Source: Phormidesmis sp963789215 (GTDB lineage Bacteria > Cyanobacteriota > Cyanobacteriia > Phormidesmidales > Phormidesmidaceae). From it: a DNA stretch of 64,000 nucleotides. Shown here in pieces: positions 51,640 through 63,850 of the stretch. Location: assembly GCA_963789215.1 (NCBI GenBank), contig CAWBJY010000011.1:186001-250000 (forward strand), in the 5' to 3' direction. The notes below the pieces were generated by a model, which made no database searches, was not told the origin of the DNA, and saw only the letters and a program-made list of their open reading frames with translations. How positions within the stretch are numbered: the first letter of the stretch is position 1; every line of letters begins with the position of its first letter. Both the position numbers and the translations under genes were made by a program.

Positions 51640-51669
51640 CTTACGAGTTCAATTCCACTCTCCAATCAT

Positions 51670-51742
51670 GGGGGTATAGCTCAGCTGGTAGAGCGCCTGC
51701 TTTGCAAGCAGGATGTCAGCGGTTCGAGTCCGCTTACCTCCA
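51670..51742 (+). tRNA. tRNA-Ala (TGC)
   Basis: Acceptor GGGGGTA pairs with TACCTCC and includes the G3–U70 wobble that identifies alanine tRNA. Anticodon stem CTGCT/AGCAG holds TGC; T arm is GCGGTTCGAGTCCGC. CCA follows directly (51743-51745) and is genomically encoded. Confidence 0.97.
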
Positions 51743-52070
51743 CCACTAAGTTTTAAGGCTACGGAGTCTAACTAATCAATCGAGTCAACTAAACGTCAGC
51801 AACCAATAATGACTATTGTTCTAAAAGAGGAGCAAATTGTGTCATTATGGATTGCTGGTCTTTCGAGACTAGTAAGAACCTTGACAACTGCATAGAAAAG
51901 AGAAAGAAAGCAAAGGTAGTTCAAAGTCTGAAATAAGACATTTGAAATTCAAAAGCCCAGCTATTGACTCTTGAAGTAACCGCTAAACAACGAACTGCGA
52001 GAGTAGTTTGAAGAAAGGCGAAAGCGGAGAGTGTTAATAGAATTGGAGCGACTGATTTTCTGTAAAAAGA

Positions 52071-54952
<2,882 letters not shown>

Positions 54953-55063
54953 TTCGAACACAAAACGATGTCTGACCATCAGACCTAGGCTGTTAGCAGC
55001 CAACAACTTTAGCTTTCTCTATCTAATCTATGCAGTCTTTCAAGGCTCTAGCCTTAACATCAT

Positions 55064-55182
55064 TCCTGGTGTCAATGGCGCAGTGGACCCACTTCGACTC
55101 CATCCCGAACTCGATTGTGAAACATTGCAGCGGCGAAGATAGTGAGGACGTTGGTCCTTGTCAAAATAGCTCGATGCCAGGT
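55064..55182 (+). rRNA. 5S ribosomal RNA
   Basis: The third rRNA gene. It begins TCCTGGTGTC and ends GATGCCAGG, the two ends pairing as helix I. CCCACTTCGACTCCATCCCG and CCGAACTCGATTGTGAAAC are the standard loop B/C sequences, and GAGGACGTTGGTCCTTGTC forms helix IV. It is about 119 nt, in the last position of the operon. Confidence 0.95.
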
Positions 55183-55193
55183 TATATATTAAG

Positions 55194-55230
55194 AAAAAGG
55201 CCGCGATCATTGCTGATCGCGGCCTTTTTT
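55194..55230 (+). terminator. Strong rho-independent terminator of the rRNA operon
   Basis: GGCCGCGATCA (55199-55209) pairs perfectly with TGATCGCGGCC (55214-55224) around TTGC and is followed by a T6 run; an A-tract precedes it. Confidence 0.95.
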
Positions 55231-55320
55231 GTCTCTATCCGTATACTTCTCTAGTCCGGTAAGTAACCGCGTGGGGCATTCTTAGCCTGGATATATTTAT
55301 ATAACTAAAGAGGATTAGTA

Positions 55321-55731
55321 ATGGCTAGTACGGGTCTTAATAAATGGACAGTAAGCGGCAACCTTGCAGCGGATGCTGAGATTAAAACGGTTGACTTGAA
55401 GAGCGGTGGTAAGGCGAATGTTGCAAAGGCTACCATTTATGTTCGCAGCGCCCGAAATCGGGAGGAGTCCTTTACAGTTTCTTTGAGCATTTGGGAAAGA
55501 TCGATTGCGTGGCGAACGTTGCCTTATCTGAAGAAAGGCTCGCTCATTATTTGTACGGGTAATGTTGAGCCAAGCCCTTTTATCTCCAAAGTGGATAACA
55601 GCCCGAAGGCTGGCTTGAGTATGACTGTGCTGGATATTGACCTCGATATCATCAAGAATATGGATGAAGAGATGGATAGCGATGTTGTAGCTGATGAAGC
55701 TAGCGACCGTGAAGAAGCTATAGTTTCATAG
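55321..55731 (+). CDS. Single-stranded DNA-binding protein-like (SSB family)
   Basis: A 136-residue OB-fold protein: LNKWTVSGNLAADAEIKTVD at the N-terminus, ATIYVRSARNREESFTVSLS, the SIAWRTLPYLKKGSLIICTG strand, and LSMTVLDIDLDI. It resembles SSB but lacks the usual acidic C-terminal tip ending in DIPF, finishing DEASDREEAIVS instead. It is probably an accessory SSB paralogue with altered partner binding; the main SSB would be elsewhere. The ATG at 55321 has AGAGGA seven bases upstream. It has its own promoter region after the rRNA terminator and ends at a terminator. Confidence 0.82.
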   Translation: MASTGLNKWTVSGNLAADAEIKTVDLKSGGKANVAKATIYVRSARNREESFTVSLSIWERSIAWRTLPYLKKGSLIICTGNVEPSPFISKVDNSPKAGLSMTVLDIDLDIIKNMDEEMDSDVVADEASDREEAIVS

Positions 55732-55770
55732 CTGAAGCCCAAGAACAAAACGGCATATGCAATTGTTAGA

Positions 55771-55803
55771 GACTTAGCTACCTACTGGCTAAGTCTTTTT
55801 TTT
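55771..55803 (+). terminator. Terminator of the SSB-like gene, overlapping the convergent mannosidase
   Basis: GACTTAGC (55771-55778) pairs with GCTAAGTC (55788-55795), followed by T8. The stop codon of the convergent alpha-mannosidase gene (55782-55784) lies in its loop. Confidence 0.8.
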
Positions 55804-58800
55804 AGGCGGTGAGTTGATATCTGCCACGGTTTAATATGGGTAGACCGATGATTTTCTACTGGCTCCTCAAGTAGATCTGTTCTGCGAATACTGTTATCTA
55901 GTGAGTCGGCTATCCCTGTCGAATACTCAATGTCGAGGTCAACCGCTTCACCGTGCGCTTCATAGCATCGTAGGATTATGTCGTTGGAATCATCCTCTGT
56001 GGGTTTGAGAGCTGAGAGGATAATATTGTCGTTGTGAATTTTTAGAAAGCTTTGGGATTTGGGCTGTTTTATCTTTTGGGGTGTGGCCATGCTCTTGGTT
56101 CGATGGACAACAGGCGCGATACTGAGTTCGCGAGCGTGATGAACGGTGCGAGCTTGCTGCCAGGTACTGGAGTGAGGGTAAATAGCGTAGGTAAATTGGT
56201 GAACCCCTCGATCGGCTTGGGGGTCTGGCCAGTTTGGAGCCTTGAGTAGAGTTAGGCGAAGATGATTGGGACTAGCATCGAAGCCGTGTTTTCCCTGGGT
56301 AAGGATGCTGACGCCAAAGTTTTTATTGCCTATATCGGCCCAGCGTAGGGCGGGTACTTCCCACTTTGCTTTTTCTGCATCAGTTTGAGGGTTGGTTGTT
56401 CTGGTGATGGCTCCGAAGGGAATTTCGTATGTAGCTGTATTAGAGGACGTGGCTAGCGGAAAGTTTACCTTTAAGAGCACCTGTTCTTCTTTCCAGAGAA
56501 TATTGTTTCTTATGGTAAGGAAGGGTGTATCTATTTCTAGGATATAGTCTTGGCAAATAGTCGAGCCTTCTGTTTTATGAACGGTTCGTATGCACTGTCG
56601 GACGGGGCCTGTTTCGCGCCAGGCGATGGAGAATAGTTTGGGTTGTGGCAGGGGATGCTTTTCGTAATCTGCTGCTATGTTCCAAGCGTCCCAATAGCCG
56701 CTTTGGTCACGGAACATCTGTAATTGATTGCCAGGTGCATTGAAAGCTTCTCTTTGTGTACTTTTTTCTACAAGGCTAGTGATCTGTCCGGTGAGTGGAT
56801 CGATAGAAACTTTAATAAATTTGTTCTCGAGAATGTAGCTTGAAAGCTTGAGAACAGCGTTAGTTTTTTCACTAGGACAAATCCAGTAATATTGATAGCC
56901 TATTGCAGGAATATTTGAGGCTAAAAATGAGATTTGGTGTGATTTTTTATCATTGAACAGTTCAGGTGAATTTTGGCTTTGAATAGTTTGTCCTTCTGAA
57001 TTGTAGATTGTCCAGTTGAGGTGTTCTTGGTCGTCTATTTCTGAGGGATCGAATGTGACTACGGAATCTCTTGGCCAGGCTAAAGCGTTAAAGACAATAA
57101 GAGGTTCTGCGTTGGGATGGGGTGCTGATGGATGGTGGATGGTGGATGCGATCGCATCCAGGCTCTTATTCAATACCCGCTGCCCGATCTCTTTTACCTG
57201 TGCCCAGCCTGTATTAGCTTCTACAAAAACCTCAGGAATAGAAGTTCCTGGCAGAATATCGTGAAACTGGTTGAATAGTAGGGCTTTCCAAGCTGTTTCT
57301 ATGTCGGATTTTGGATAGGTAACGTTGGCTGTGAGGTATGCGATAGTGGCAAAGACTTCTGCTTGATAGAGGAGATCTTCGCAATAGCGGTTGTTTTGTT
57401 TTTGATCGGCATGGGTGGTGTAGCAGCCGCGGTGAAGTTCTAGGTAAAGCTCGGTCTTATGAATGGGAAGTAGGGACGAAGACTTGGAGGCGAGAGCGCT
57501 TGTGTAGTTGTGGGGAGATGTAAATTTGAGAGTGGGGAAGAAGGGAGATTTTTCCCAGCGTTGAGATTTTTCGAGCATGTCTCGAGTGGGGCCGCCGCCA
57601 TGATCGCCTAGTCCGGGAAGCCATAAAGTATCAGCAATGCCTGTGCTAGCCTCCCATTTTTGGGCTTGGGTTGCCATTTTTACTGGGTCGATGTCGCTGC
57701 CGATGGGGGGAAGCATGACGCTGAGGATGCGACTGCCATCTGGGGATTGCCACCAGAAGAGCTGGTGAGGAAATTCTGTTGTATCGTTCCAGGAGAGTTT
57801 AAGGGTGGCGAAGGTTTCGATGCCCCCTTGGGTAAGAAGCTGCGGCAGTTGCCAACAGAATCCGAAGGAGTCGGGGAGCCAGGCGACTTTACTAATATGG
57901 CCGAATTTTTCTCGACAGTAGCGCTGCCCGTAGAGTATTTGTCGGGCAATTGATTCTCCGCTAATGAGATTGAATTCTGGTTCGATCCATAGTCCGGCAT
58001 CTATACTCCAACTGCCTTCGGATACTTTTTGTTGAATTTGTTGAAATAATTCAGGTTTGTTGTCTTCAATCCATTCAAATAGAGCAGGGCTTGAGTGGGT
58101 ATAGGTGAGTTCTGGAAAGTCTTTTTGTAGGTTAATAATGGATCTGAATGTTCGCTCGGCGGCGTCCCAGGTGTCGGAGACTGGCCATAGCCAAGCCATA
58201 TCTAGATGGGCATGTCCGACACACTGAATTTGCCTTTGTTTGAGAGATGGACTGAAGGCTAAAAGCTTTCTACGCAGTTTGCTGAGCGATTGTTGAAAGG
58301 GATGAATGACTGATGGTATAAGCTGCGTTTGCGTAGAGAGGTTTTCCCAGATCTGCTGGGCTGAGTCTTGGAGACTTACGTTAGGCTGTGACATTTTTAA
58401 GCTGTTCCAGTTCAGCTGAGCCATTGCCTGCTCTATTTCTATTTGACTGTCTGGTTCTAACGTTGCTAAGACCGTTAGCTCATCTGCGACAAAGCTAGGT
58501 TCGGGTGTGGGGTAGTGAGTAGGCAATTCGTAAGTAAGGTGCGATCGCACCAAAGCACCGTCATCATGGCCTGGGCTGACTAAGCGAATAGCCACCTGAA
58601 AGGTTTGCCCTGGTGCAGCGCACTGACTAAGACAAATTCTAGTAAAACATTCGAAAAGATCTCCCGACTGCACTAATTTGCGATCAACGTAAATTTGAGC
58701 GTCGTCTGCCCACCACGTCAGCGCTAGTCGCAGCGTAAGTCCCGATAAGGGATAGCCGAAGAGATGATCTGGAACCGTAATTGACTGGTATAGCCAAATG

Positions 58801-59012
58801 GTTTGGTAGCCTCTACCCCAAGCGATGTGCTGACGTTCGTTGAGAGATGCGATCGCCCAACCATCTGCCTTTGAGCTAAAGACATCCTCTACGGACATAT
58901 CCTTAGACCGCTGCCATTGACTTTGAATATCTTGAGTGTTGAGCTGTCGCAGTCGATTGAGGACGGTTTCTATGGCTGGAAAGATGGCAGAGTTACGAAT
59001 AGAAGAGACCAT
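55782..59012 (-). CDS. Alpha-mannosidase, glycoside hydrolase family 38
   Basis: A 1,076-residue GH38 enzyme, normal in length. The zinc-site start VGHAHLDMAWLWPVSDTW is at about 261-278 with the H-x-D. Next come HSSPALFEWIEDNKPELFQQ and the catalytic block SIDAGLWIEPEFNLISGESI. KTELYLELHRGCYTTHADQK and LFNQFHDILPGTSIPEV confirm the family. In bacterial relatives the nucleophile segment is usually W-V-E-x-D; here Asp is Glu (IEPEFN). No signal peptide is visible, so a cytoplasmic enzyme for mannosides or glycan turnover is likely. It is divergent from the unknown protein at 59068. Confidence 0.92.
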   Translation of the reverse strand: MVSSIRNSAIFPAIETVLNRLRQLNTQDIQSQWQRSKDMSVEDVFSSKADGWAIASLNERQHIAWGRGYQTIWLYQSITVPDHLFGYPLSGLTLRLALTWWADDAQIYVDRKLVQSGDLFECFTRICLSQCAAPGQTFQVAIRLVSPGHDDGALVRSHLTYELPTHYPTPEPSFVADELTVLATLEPDSQIEIEQAMAQLNWNSLKMSQPNVSLQDSAQQIWENLSTQTQLIPSVIHPFQQSLSKLRRKLLAFSPSLKQRQIQCVGHAHLDMAWLWPVSDTWDAAERTFRSIINLQKDFPELTYTHSSPALFEWIEDNKPELFQQIQQKVSEGSWSIDAGLWIEPEFNLISGESIARQILYGQRYCREKFGHISKVAWLPDSFGFCWQLPQLLTQGGIETFATLKLSWNDTTEFPHQLFWWQSPDGSRILSVMLPPIGSDIDPVKMATQAQKWEASTGIADTLWLPGLGDHGGGPTRDMLEKSQRWEKSPFFPTLKFTSPHNYTSALASKSSSLLPIHKTELYLELHRGCYTTHADQKQNNRYCEDLLYQAEVFATIAYLTANVTYPKSDIETAWKALLFNQFHDILPGTSIPEVFVEANTGWAQVKEIGQRVLNKSLDAIASTIHHPSAPHPNAEPLIVFNALAWPRDSVVTFDPSEIDDQEHLNWTIYNSEGQTIQSQNSPELFNDKKSHQISFLASNIPAIGYQYYWICPSEKTNAVLKLSSYILENKFIKVSIDPLTGQITSLVEKSTQREAFNAPGNQLQMFRDQSGYWDAWNIAADYEKHPLPQPKLFSIAWRETGPVRQCIRTVHKTEGSTICQDYILEIDTPFLTIRNNILWKEEQVLLKVNFPLATSSNTATYEIPFGAITRTTNPQTDAEKAKWEVPALRWADIGNKNFGVSILTQGKHGFDASPNHLRLTLLKAPNWPDPQADRGVHQFTYAIYPHSSTWQQARTVHHARELSIAPVVHRTKSMATPQKIKQPKSQSFLKIHNDNIILSALKPTEDDSNDIILRCYEAHGEAVDLDIEYSTGIADSLDNSIRRTDLLEEPVENHRSTHIKPWQISTHRLKKRLSQ

Positions 59013-59067
59013 ATTTTCCGCTAGAGCTTGTAGCAGTAATATATAACGAGTAGAGTCTTGTCTGAAA

Positions 59068-60291
59068 ATGGTTTTTAACCCGTATCAGAGCAGTCTATTG
59101 CGATTTGCAGCCCGCCAGTATCGGTGGGGCGTAGATAGACATCGCAGTGCTTTTGGTCAGGCTCGCGCTAAGGTAAAACTGAGCGCGGAAGTAGGAACTG
59201 CGCTGATGATGCTCCCTGTTTACGTAGCTGCTCGCGCTTCTGTGCTGGCGGGGCAAAAATTGCGGCAAGCTATTAGTCGGCGGCAGCTCGCTGCGTTGAG
59301 TCCCCGAGTCAGAAAGCTGCTGAATTTTTCAGGTTTTGATTCAATAAACAGCTCAGATTTCGAATCAGATTTTGAATCAGGCCAGTCTCTATCGATTGAT
59401 CTGCAATTCAATCGCCTAAGTTGCGATGTAGCCCAGGCGTCAGCTCGGCCTATTTTTCAAACACTAGTGGCGGTAGGATCCTGCTTGTCTTCAGCCCAGA
59501 TAACCGTTTTGTCTGAGCCTAGGCCATTGGCACCTAACGGTTCAGGGCAGTCTCGATTCATGCGTTGGGTCGGTAAATGGTCAACGGCTGCCAGATCGCT
59601 ACTGAGCTTCCATCAAAAAAAATCCAGCGTTGAGGCAAACGTCGGGGCTTTCGAACAAAAGACGCTTTCGCTGCCCGCACAGATTACAGGGGTGGCTAGT
59701 GATCTAGAGACGCGATCGCTTACATTAGTCCTTGACTACAGCGCTGTTTGGAATGGCCTAAGCGCCGATCAGCAGTCGAAGTTACAGCATCAGATAGCGG
59801 CCTTTTTACATCCTGGGTTTACTAATTCGCCGCCTGAAGCAAACCTGCTGAACGTCTCTTCTATACCTAGATTAATCACCAATTGGATAGGAATCGCTAA
59901 GCAATTCAGTCAGTCACTCTACCCATCAATTGAGGCATCTGTGGCTAACGGTTCTAGCCTAATTTTAGATAGCAGGGCAGACTTGGGCTGTTTGGCTATT
60001 CAAAAAAATGAAGCGATAAGTCCTGCCGACATCGGCAATTCTGAACCTATACCTAAACCTGTACCTAAATTAGCTAAGCCGACTCTTTCTACATTGCCTC
60101 CTAGGCTTCTTTGCAACGAAAAAAATGACCGTAAGCAAGTTCGAAAGACAATAGAAGCCAATGTTGTATCTGTAACCTATGTAGAGCATCCCCTGGAAAA
60201 GATGCTGAAATGGGTGGATCGTATTTTGCTATGGGCAGAGAAGCATTGGGAGTTGATTGCCCAGCGGATTAGGTTTGGCATGCACGGGTGA
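59068..60291 (+). CDS. Large hypothetical protein
   Basis: A 407-residue protein of no recognised family. The N-terminal part has two moderately hydrophobic helices (VGTALMMLPVYVAARASVLA at about 41-60). A Ser/Asp-rich insert follows (SSDFESDFESGQS). The middle is strand- and helix-mixed (SLTLVLDYSAVWNGLSADQQ). A Pro/Lys linker (PIPKPVPKLAKPTL) precedes a C-terminal amphipathic segment VEHPLEKMLKWVDRILLWAE and KHWELIAQRIRFG that is probably the most conserved part. No catalytic motif is visible. It is divergent from the GH38 gene and ends in a terminator. Confidence 0.75.
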   Translation: MVFNPYQSSLLRFAARQYRWGVDRHRSAFGQARAKVKLSAEVGTALMMLPVYVAARASVLAGQKLRQAISRRQLAALSPRVRKLLNFSGFDSINSSDFESDFESGQSLSIDLQFNRLSCDVAQASARPIFQTLVAVGSCLSSAQITVLSEPRPLAPNGSGQSRFMRWVGKWSTAARSLLSFHQKKSSVEANVGAFEQKTLSLPAQITGVASDLETRSLTLVLDYSAVWNGLSADQQSKLQHQIAAFLHPGFTNSPPEANLLNVSSIPRLITNWIGIAKQFSQSLYPSIEASVANGSSLILDSRADLGCLAIQKNEAISPADIGNSEPIPKPVPKLAKPTLSTLPPRLLCNEKNDRKQVRKTIEANVVSVTYVEHPLEKMLKWVDRILLWAEKHWELIAQRIRFGMHG

Positions 60292-60297
60292 GATCAA

Positions 60298-60326
60298 AAA
60301 AGGGGCGCTCGTATGAGTCCCCTTTT
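60298..60326. terminator. Bidirectional terminator
   Basis: AAAAGGGG (60298-60305) pairs with CCCCTTTT (60319-60326), with an extra inner stem CTC/GAG around GTAT. It lies just after the stop codon of the 59068 gene and can serve the convergent DUF4912 gene. Confidence 0.8.
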
Positions 60327-60382
60327 ATCGCTTTGCTTATATAGGCTTTGCTTGTTCAGTTAAGCCAGTAGCCTTCTGTAGG

Positions 60383-61714
60383 CTATGCAAACCACTCTTC
60401 GACAGCTTCTGCCTTGGTATTGGTGTTGCGTGAAAGCGTTTTGCGCTCGAAGTCCATGTGGATAGAGCGGGTTTGCTCCCCGTCTTGGGCCACGGCCACA
60501 ATGGGATAGCGAAGAACGCCGTCTTGGAAAGACACTTGGAAGCGGAAAGTGCCGTCTGGGTTGAGTTGGATGGGTTCGCCATCGATAGTGACGGTTGCAT
60601 CTGGCTCGGTCGCGCCGTAGACAATGAGCTCTGCATCGGCAACTAGCCAGAACTTACGAGGTTTGGCAGGTGGCGCAGAGGCAAACATGCCGGCACCAGA
60701 CATATTAATGCCAGAAGCTGTTGGCAACGCCCACATGCCTGCGCCCGAAGGGAAGACGAAAGAGCTAACTGATTCTTCTGGAACTTGATGCATAGAGCCA
60801 AACAGAGACCCTGCAACTCGCATTGCTTCGGTAGACTGGCCGCGGGCAAAGATTTCGTCGTATAGCGGATCGCCTTTGCCCTGTTGGCCTATGCCTTGCA
60901 TACCGGCGGCGGCTCCTGCCTTTTGGCTTGGCGATACCAACGTAGCGACTCTATGGCTTCTCAGCTCTTGATTCCAGCCAACTGTGACAAATTTGTCTTC
61001 TATCCAGTCGGATGGGTAGACGGGTGGAATGCGGACAGCGGCAGAGCGAGAAAGGACTAGCCATCTACCGTCGTCGCAGATGTAGCCGATTTCGATGGCG
61101 TATTCGCGATCGCTCACAGGGATAGGGAGATACCACTCACGAGCTACCTCTCCACAATCGTATTGCTGAAGGCTGTGCGGTGCCTGAGTATTGAGATCTA
61201 TATCAGTTACATCATAAAAACGAAGCGCTAAACGACTTCCCCCTTGCTGACGCATCTCTTGCTTGTGCTCATTAGGAATATCCCAGTAAGCGTAGGCCCA
61301 CTGCGGATCTCTAGGTAGCAGAACGATTCGACTTTCACCATAACCATCGGGCAGCTCACTGAGACCTTCGTCCACCGTCGCTAACACTTCCATCGTTGGC
61401 CGCTGTTTACTTACAGTTGTGCCTACAGCCGTGCCGCCTGAGGTGTCAACTGAGCTACCGTTCGTTTCGGCAAGATGGCTTTGGGCCGGGTTTGAATATT
61501 TTGCAGCTTCTACTTGAGTCTGAGCGCTAGCGGGAACACCGACAGGCGGCGTAACCATATGGTCGCCAGCCGCCATCTGTTTCTGCTGAATAGCGGCTAC
61601 TAACTCCACTTTTCTCATTCGGCTGTAGCGTGAGACTTCGTAACGACTAGCTACTCTGCGGAGCTGTCTCAACGTCATTTCTTCTAAGGGAATATCGGGC
61701 GTTTGAGATGACAT
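60383..61714 (-). CDS. DUF4912 protein with N-terminal Rho-N/SAP-like segment
   Basis: A 443-residue protein. The N-terminal 40 residues (LEEMTLRQLRRVASRYEVSR, then MRKVELVAAIQQKQ) look like a Rho-N or SAP-type helix-extended-loop-helix, a nucleic-acid-binding fold. Residues about 125-245 are DUF4912: ESRIVLLPRDPQWAYAYWDI, RLALRFYDVTDIDLNT, ending WLVLSRSAAVRIPP. A C-terminal beta domain (LIVYGATEPDATVTIDG, then PDGTFRFQVSFQDGVLRYPI) follows. The start at 61714 is preferred because the upstream GTG overlaps the ribosome site GAGGAG. Function is unknown. Confidence 0.88.
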   Translation of the reverse strand: MSSQTPDIPLEEMTLRQLRRVASRYEVSRYSRMRKVELVAAIQQKQMAAGDHMVTPPVGVPASAQTQVEAAKYSNPAQSHLAETNGSSVDTSGGTAVGTTVSKQRPTMEVLATVDEGLSELPDGYGESRIVLLPRDPQWAYAYWDIPNEHKQEMRQQGGSRLALRFYDVTDIDLNTQAPHSLQQYDCGEVAREWYLPIPVSDREYAIEIGYICDDGRWLVLSRSAAVRIPPVYPSDWIEDKFVTVGWNQELRSHRVATLVSPSQKAGAAAGMQGIGQQGKGDPLYDEIFARGQSTEAMRVAGSLFGSMHQVPEESVSSFVFPSGAGMWALPTASGINMSGAGMFASAPPAKPRKFWLVADAELIVYGATEPDATVTIDGEPIQLNPDGTFRFQVSFQDGVLRYPIVAVAQDGEQTRSIHMDFERKTLSRNTNTKAEAVEEWFA

Positions 61715-62019
61715 ATTTACTGTTCTCCTCACTAACTTATAGGTAACCAGTCTGAAAATTTGTTGCTTCGGGATCAGCCTCGAAAAGCAATGTACTCATA
61801 ATATGACAAAACTTTAAGCTTGGGATCGGCTGCTGAGGCGTTTATGCGCTTGATAACGAGTTTTCTATATATTGAGGGATCGTAATGTTATGATTCTGTG
61901 ACAAATGAGGGATCAAAGCAAAACGACCGCTTAATTGTGAAGTAGACCTTAAGACAGATCTGCTGATGTGTTCGAGTTGGAGGATACTATTGCTGCGAGC
62001 TTGTGAGGTGGGTAGCTAG
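61715..62019. other. Divergent intergenic region
   Basis: About 305 bases separating the divergent DUF4912 and DUF2993 genes. No gene or RNA is recognised. The promoters of both genes must lie here; I cannot pick them with confidence. Confidence 0.35.
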
Positions 62020-62817
62020 ATGTCTGAAGGTCGAAGTGCAGCGCCGGATGAAGAGAGAAAGGCCAAGGGAAGCCGGATTATTGGGCGAGTTTTACCGGCG
62101 GCTGTGAGACTGTGGCTGCGATCGCAGCTAGAAGGCGCAGGGGATTTGGATATTCAGCTCGACGGTAGGGATCGAGAAATCATTTCTGGTCGTTTGCCGA
62201 AAGTATCTGTAGCAGCGAAGAACGCTGTCTACAAAGGCATTCAATTAGGGACTGTAGAACTGTCGGCTGAGGATATTCGGATCAATATTGGAGAGGTAAT
62301 TCGCGGCAGGCCGCTCCGGCTGCTACAGGCTTTTCCTGTGCTAGGTGAGGTGGCTTTAAGCGCACAGGATTTAAGTGCTTCGATGGGGTCGCCACTTTTG
62401 CTAGCGGGTCTAACCGATTTTTGGCGGGGACTGGCGCGATCGCCTCAGCTCGCTGAGGAAATTCAAAATCGCTATGGGCCGCTGTCGCTAGATCCCGATG
62501 TAACGCTGCACGAGGCGACCGTTGCACTAGCTGACCAATGCATAGGCATGAGTTTTTATCCCCGCAGCCGAGGCGAGACCCTGAAGATTCCGGTCGCGAT
62601 CGGCGCGAGACTGTCAATTGTCTCAGGTAATCTTTTGCAGATACTGTCTGCGAGATGGCTAACGCAGCTATCTGAGCTGGACGATCCCACTCAAGGAACG
62701 GCAATCCAAGCTTTAGAGGGCTTTCAGTGGGATTTGGGAGAAGACACCCAGATTTCTCAGCTTGCTATCTATTCAGAAAAACTACAGTGCACTGGCCAGC
62801 TACAGGTAAATCCGTAG
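62020..62817 (+). CDS. DUF2993 (LmeA-like) protein
   Basis: A 265-residue protein with the DUF2993 pattern: AVRLWLRSQLEGAGDLDIQL, DREIISGRLPKVSVAAKNAV, then YKGIQLGTVELSAEDIRINI, and LLQAFPVLGEVALSAQDLSA. The family includes actinobacterial LmeA, a phospholipid-binding wall protein; in cyanobacteria the role is unknown. No signal peptide is visible, so the cellular location is uncertain. It is convergent with cdsA, five bases between their coding ends, with no clear terminator. Confidence 0.88.
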   Translation: MSEGRSAAPDEERKAKGSRIIGRVLPAAVRLWLRSQLEGAGDLDIQLDGRDREIISGRLPKVSVAAKNAVYKGIQLGTVELSAEDIRINIGEVIRGRPLRLLQAFPVLGEVALSAQDLSASMGSPLLLAGLTDFWRGLARSPQLAEEIQNRYGPLSLDPDVTLHEATVALADQCIGMSFYPRSRGETLKIPVAIGARLSIVSGNLLQILSARWLTQLSELDDPTQGTAIQALEGFQWDLGEDTQISQLAIYSEKLQCTGQLQVNP

Positions 62818-62822
62818 GCGGG

Positions 62823-63692
62823 CTAGTACTGCTTGAGTAGCGGAATAAGATAGGCCACGAAGTAGTAAACCAGGGGCGCTGTAAAAACGTAGCTATCTGT
62901 GCGATCTAGAATGCCGCCGTGCCCTGGAATCAGCGTTCCAGAGTCTTTAACGCCCGCATCGCGCTTCATCAGCGATTCGGTGAGATCGCCTAAGAGGCTG
63001 GAGATACCGATGATGGTGCCTAAAGCAGCCCCTGTGAGCCACCAGATAGGCCAGTTCATCACCCAAGCGCCCAAGATACCGCAGCTGGCGCTGGCTCCCA
63101 TTCCAAAAATCGCGCCTTCGACGGTTTTCTTCGGGCTGATACTAGATAGCGGCGTTCGGCCAAACGATTTGCCAAAGGCATAGGCCCCGATGTCTGCGCC
63201 CCAAATACAGACAAAGGCTACAAAGGTGATAGTAAGACCCGTGGGAAAGGTGCTCCAGTCGAAGCTGGTAGGCCAGTACCCTTCTAGCGGTAGCGATGCT
63301 GTTCCTTCGGCAGAAAGGTCTCTGAGGCGAATCCAGAAGGTGGGCAGGTAGCCACCATAGAAAAGGGCCAAAATAGAGGCGGCAACATCGGCTATGGTGG
63401 CAAATTTGGGCTGAAAAAGCAGGTAGAAGCAAATGCAGGTGCCCGCTAAGGCCAAGATGGCATCGGCAACGGGGGGCGCGATATGTGCAGTTACTAGCAG
63501 TACTTGGCTAACGATGAGCGTTGTTTTGGCGGCCGGATTGATGCCTTTGGCTCGAACTAGTTCGAATACTTCTAGCTGGCCTAGGTAGACGATGATGCCG
63601 AAGCCTATGGTGAAGTACCATCCGCCCAGCACAATAAGGCTAAGTGCGACGGCGATCGCAACGATTCCACTAGCAATGCGAACCCATGGCAT
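62823..63692 (-). CDS. cdsA: Phosphatidate cytidylyltransferase
   Basis: A 289-residue membrane enzyme that makes CDP-diacylglycerol from phosphatidate and CTP, the branch point of phospholipid synthesis. About eight hydrophobic helices are present. The signature near the C-terminus is SLMKRDAGVKDSGTLIPGHG and GILDRTDSYVFTAPLVYY, and the WGADIGAYAFGKSFGRTPLS block is another conserved feature. The start at 63692 (MPWVRIASGIVAIAVALSLI) is already membrane-spanning, as usual. It is convergent with the DUF2993 gene and likely has a promoter in 63693-63935. Confidence 0.94.
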   Translation of the reverse strand: MPWVRIASGIVAIAVALSLIVLGGWYFTIGFGIIVYLGQLEVFELVRAKGINPAAKTTLIVSQVLLVTAHIAPPVADAILALAGTCICFYLLFQPKFATIADVAASILALFYGGYLPTFWIRLRDLSAEGTASLPLEGYWPTSFDWSTFPTGLTITFVAFVCIWGADIGAYAFGKSFGRTPLSSISPKKTVEGAIFGMGASASCGILGAWVMNWPIWWLTGAALGTIIGISSLLGDLTESLMKRDAGVKDSGTLIPGHGGILDRTDSYVFTAPLVYYFVAYLIPLLKQY

Positions 63693-63850
63693 AGGCGTAT
63701 CAACTCAGATAAACAAAATTTTCATCGGGCGAACAGGCCGCTGCGAGAAAGGCTTGGTAAAACACTACAGTAAAGCACAGCCTGTCTGCATTGAGGTTTT
63801 CGTTCTCTAGCAGGTCTGGTTTTCCTGAGTAGTCGCTTGCCTGTTGCTAT

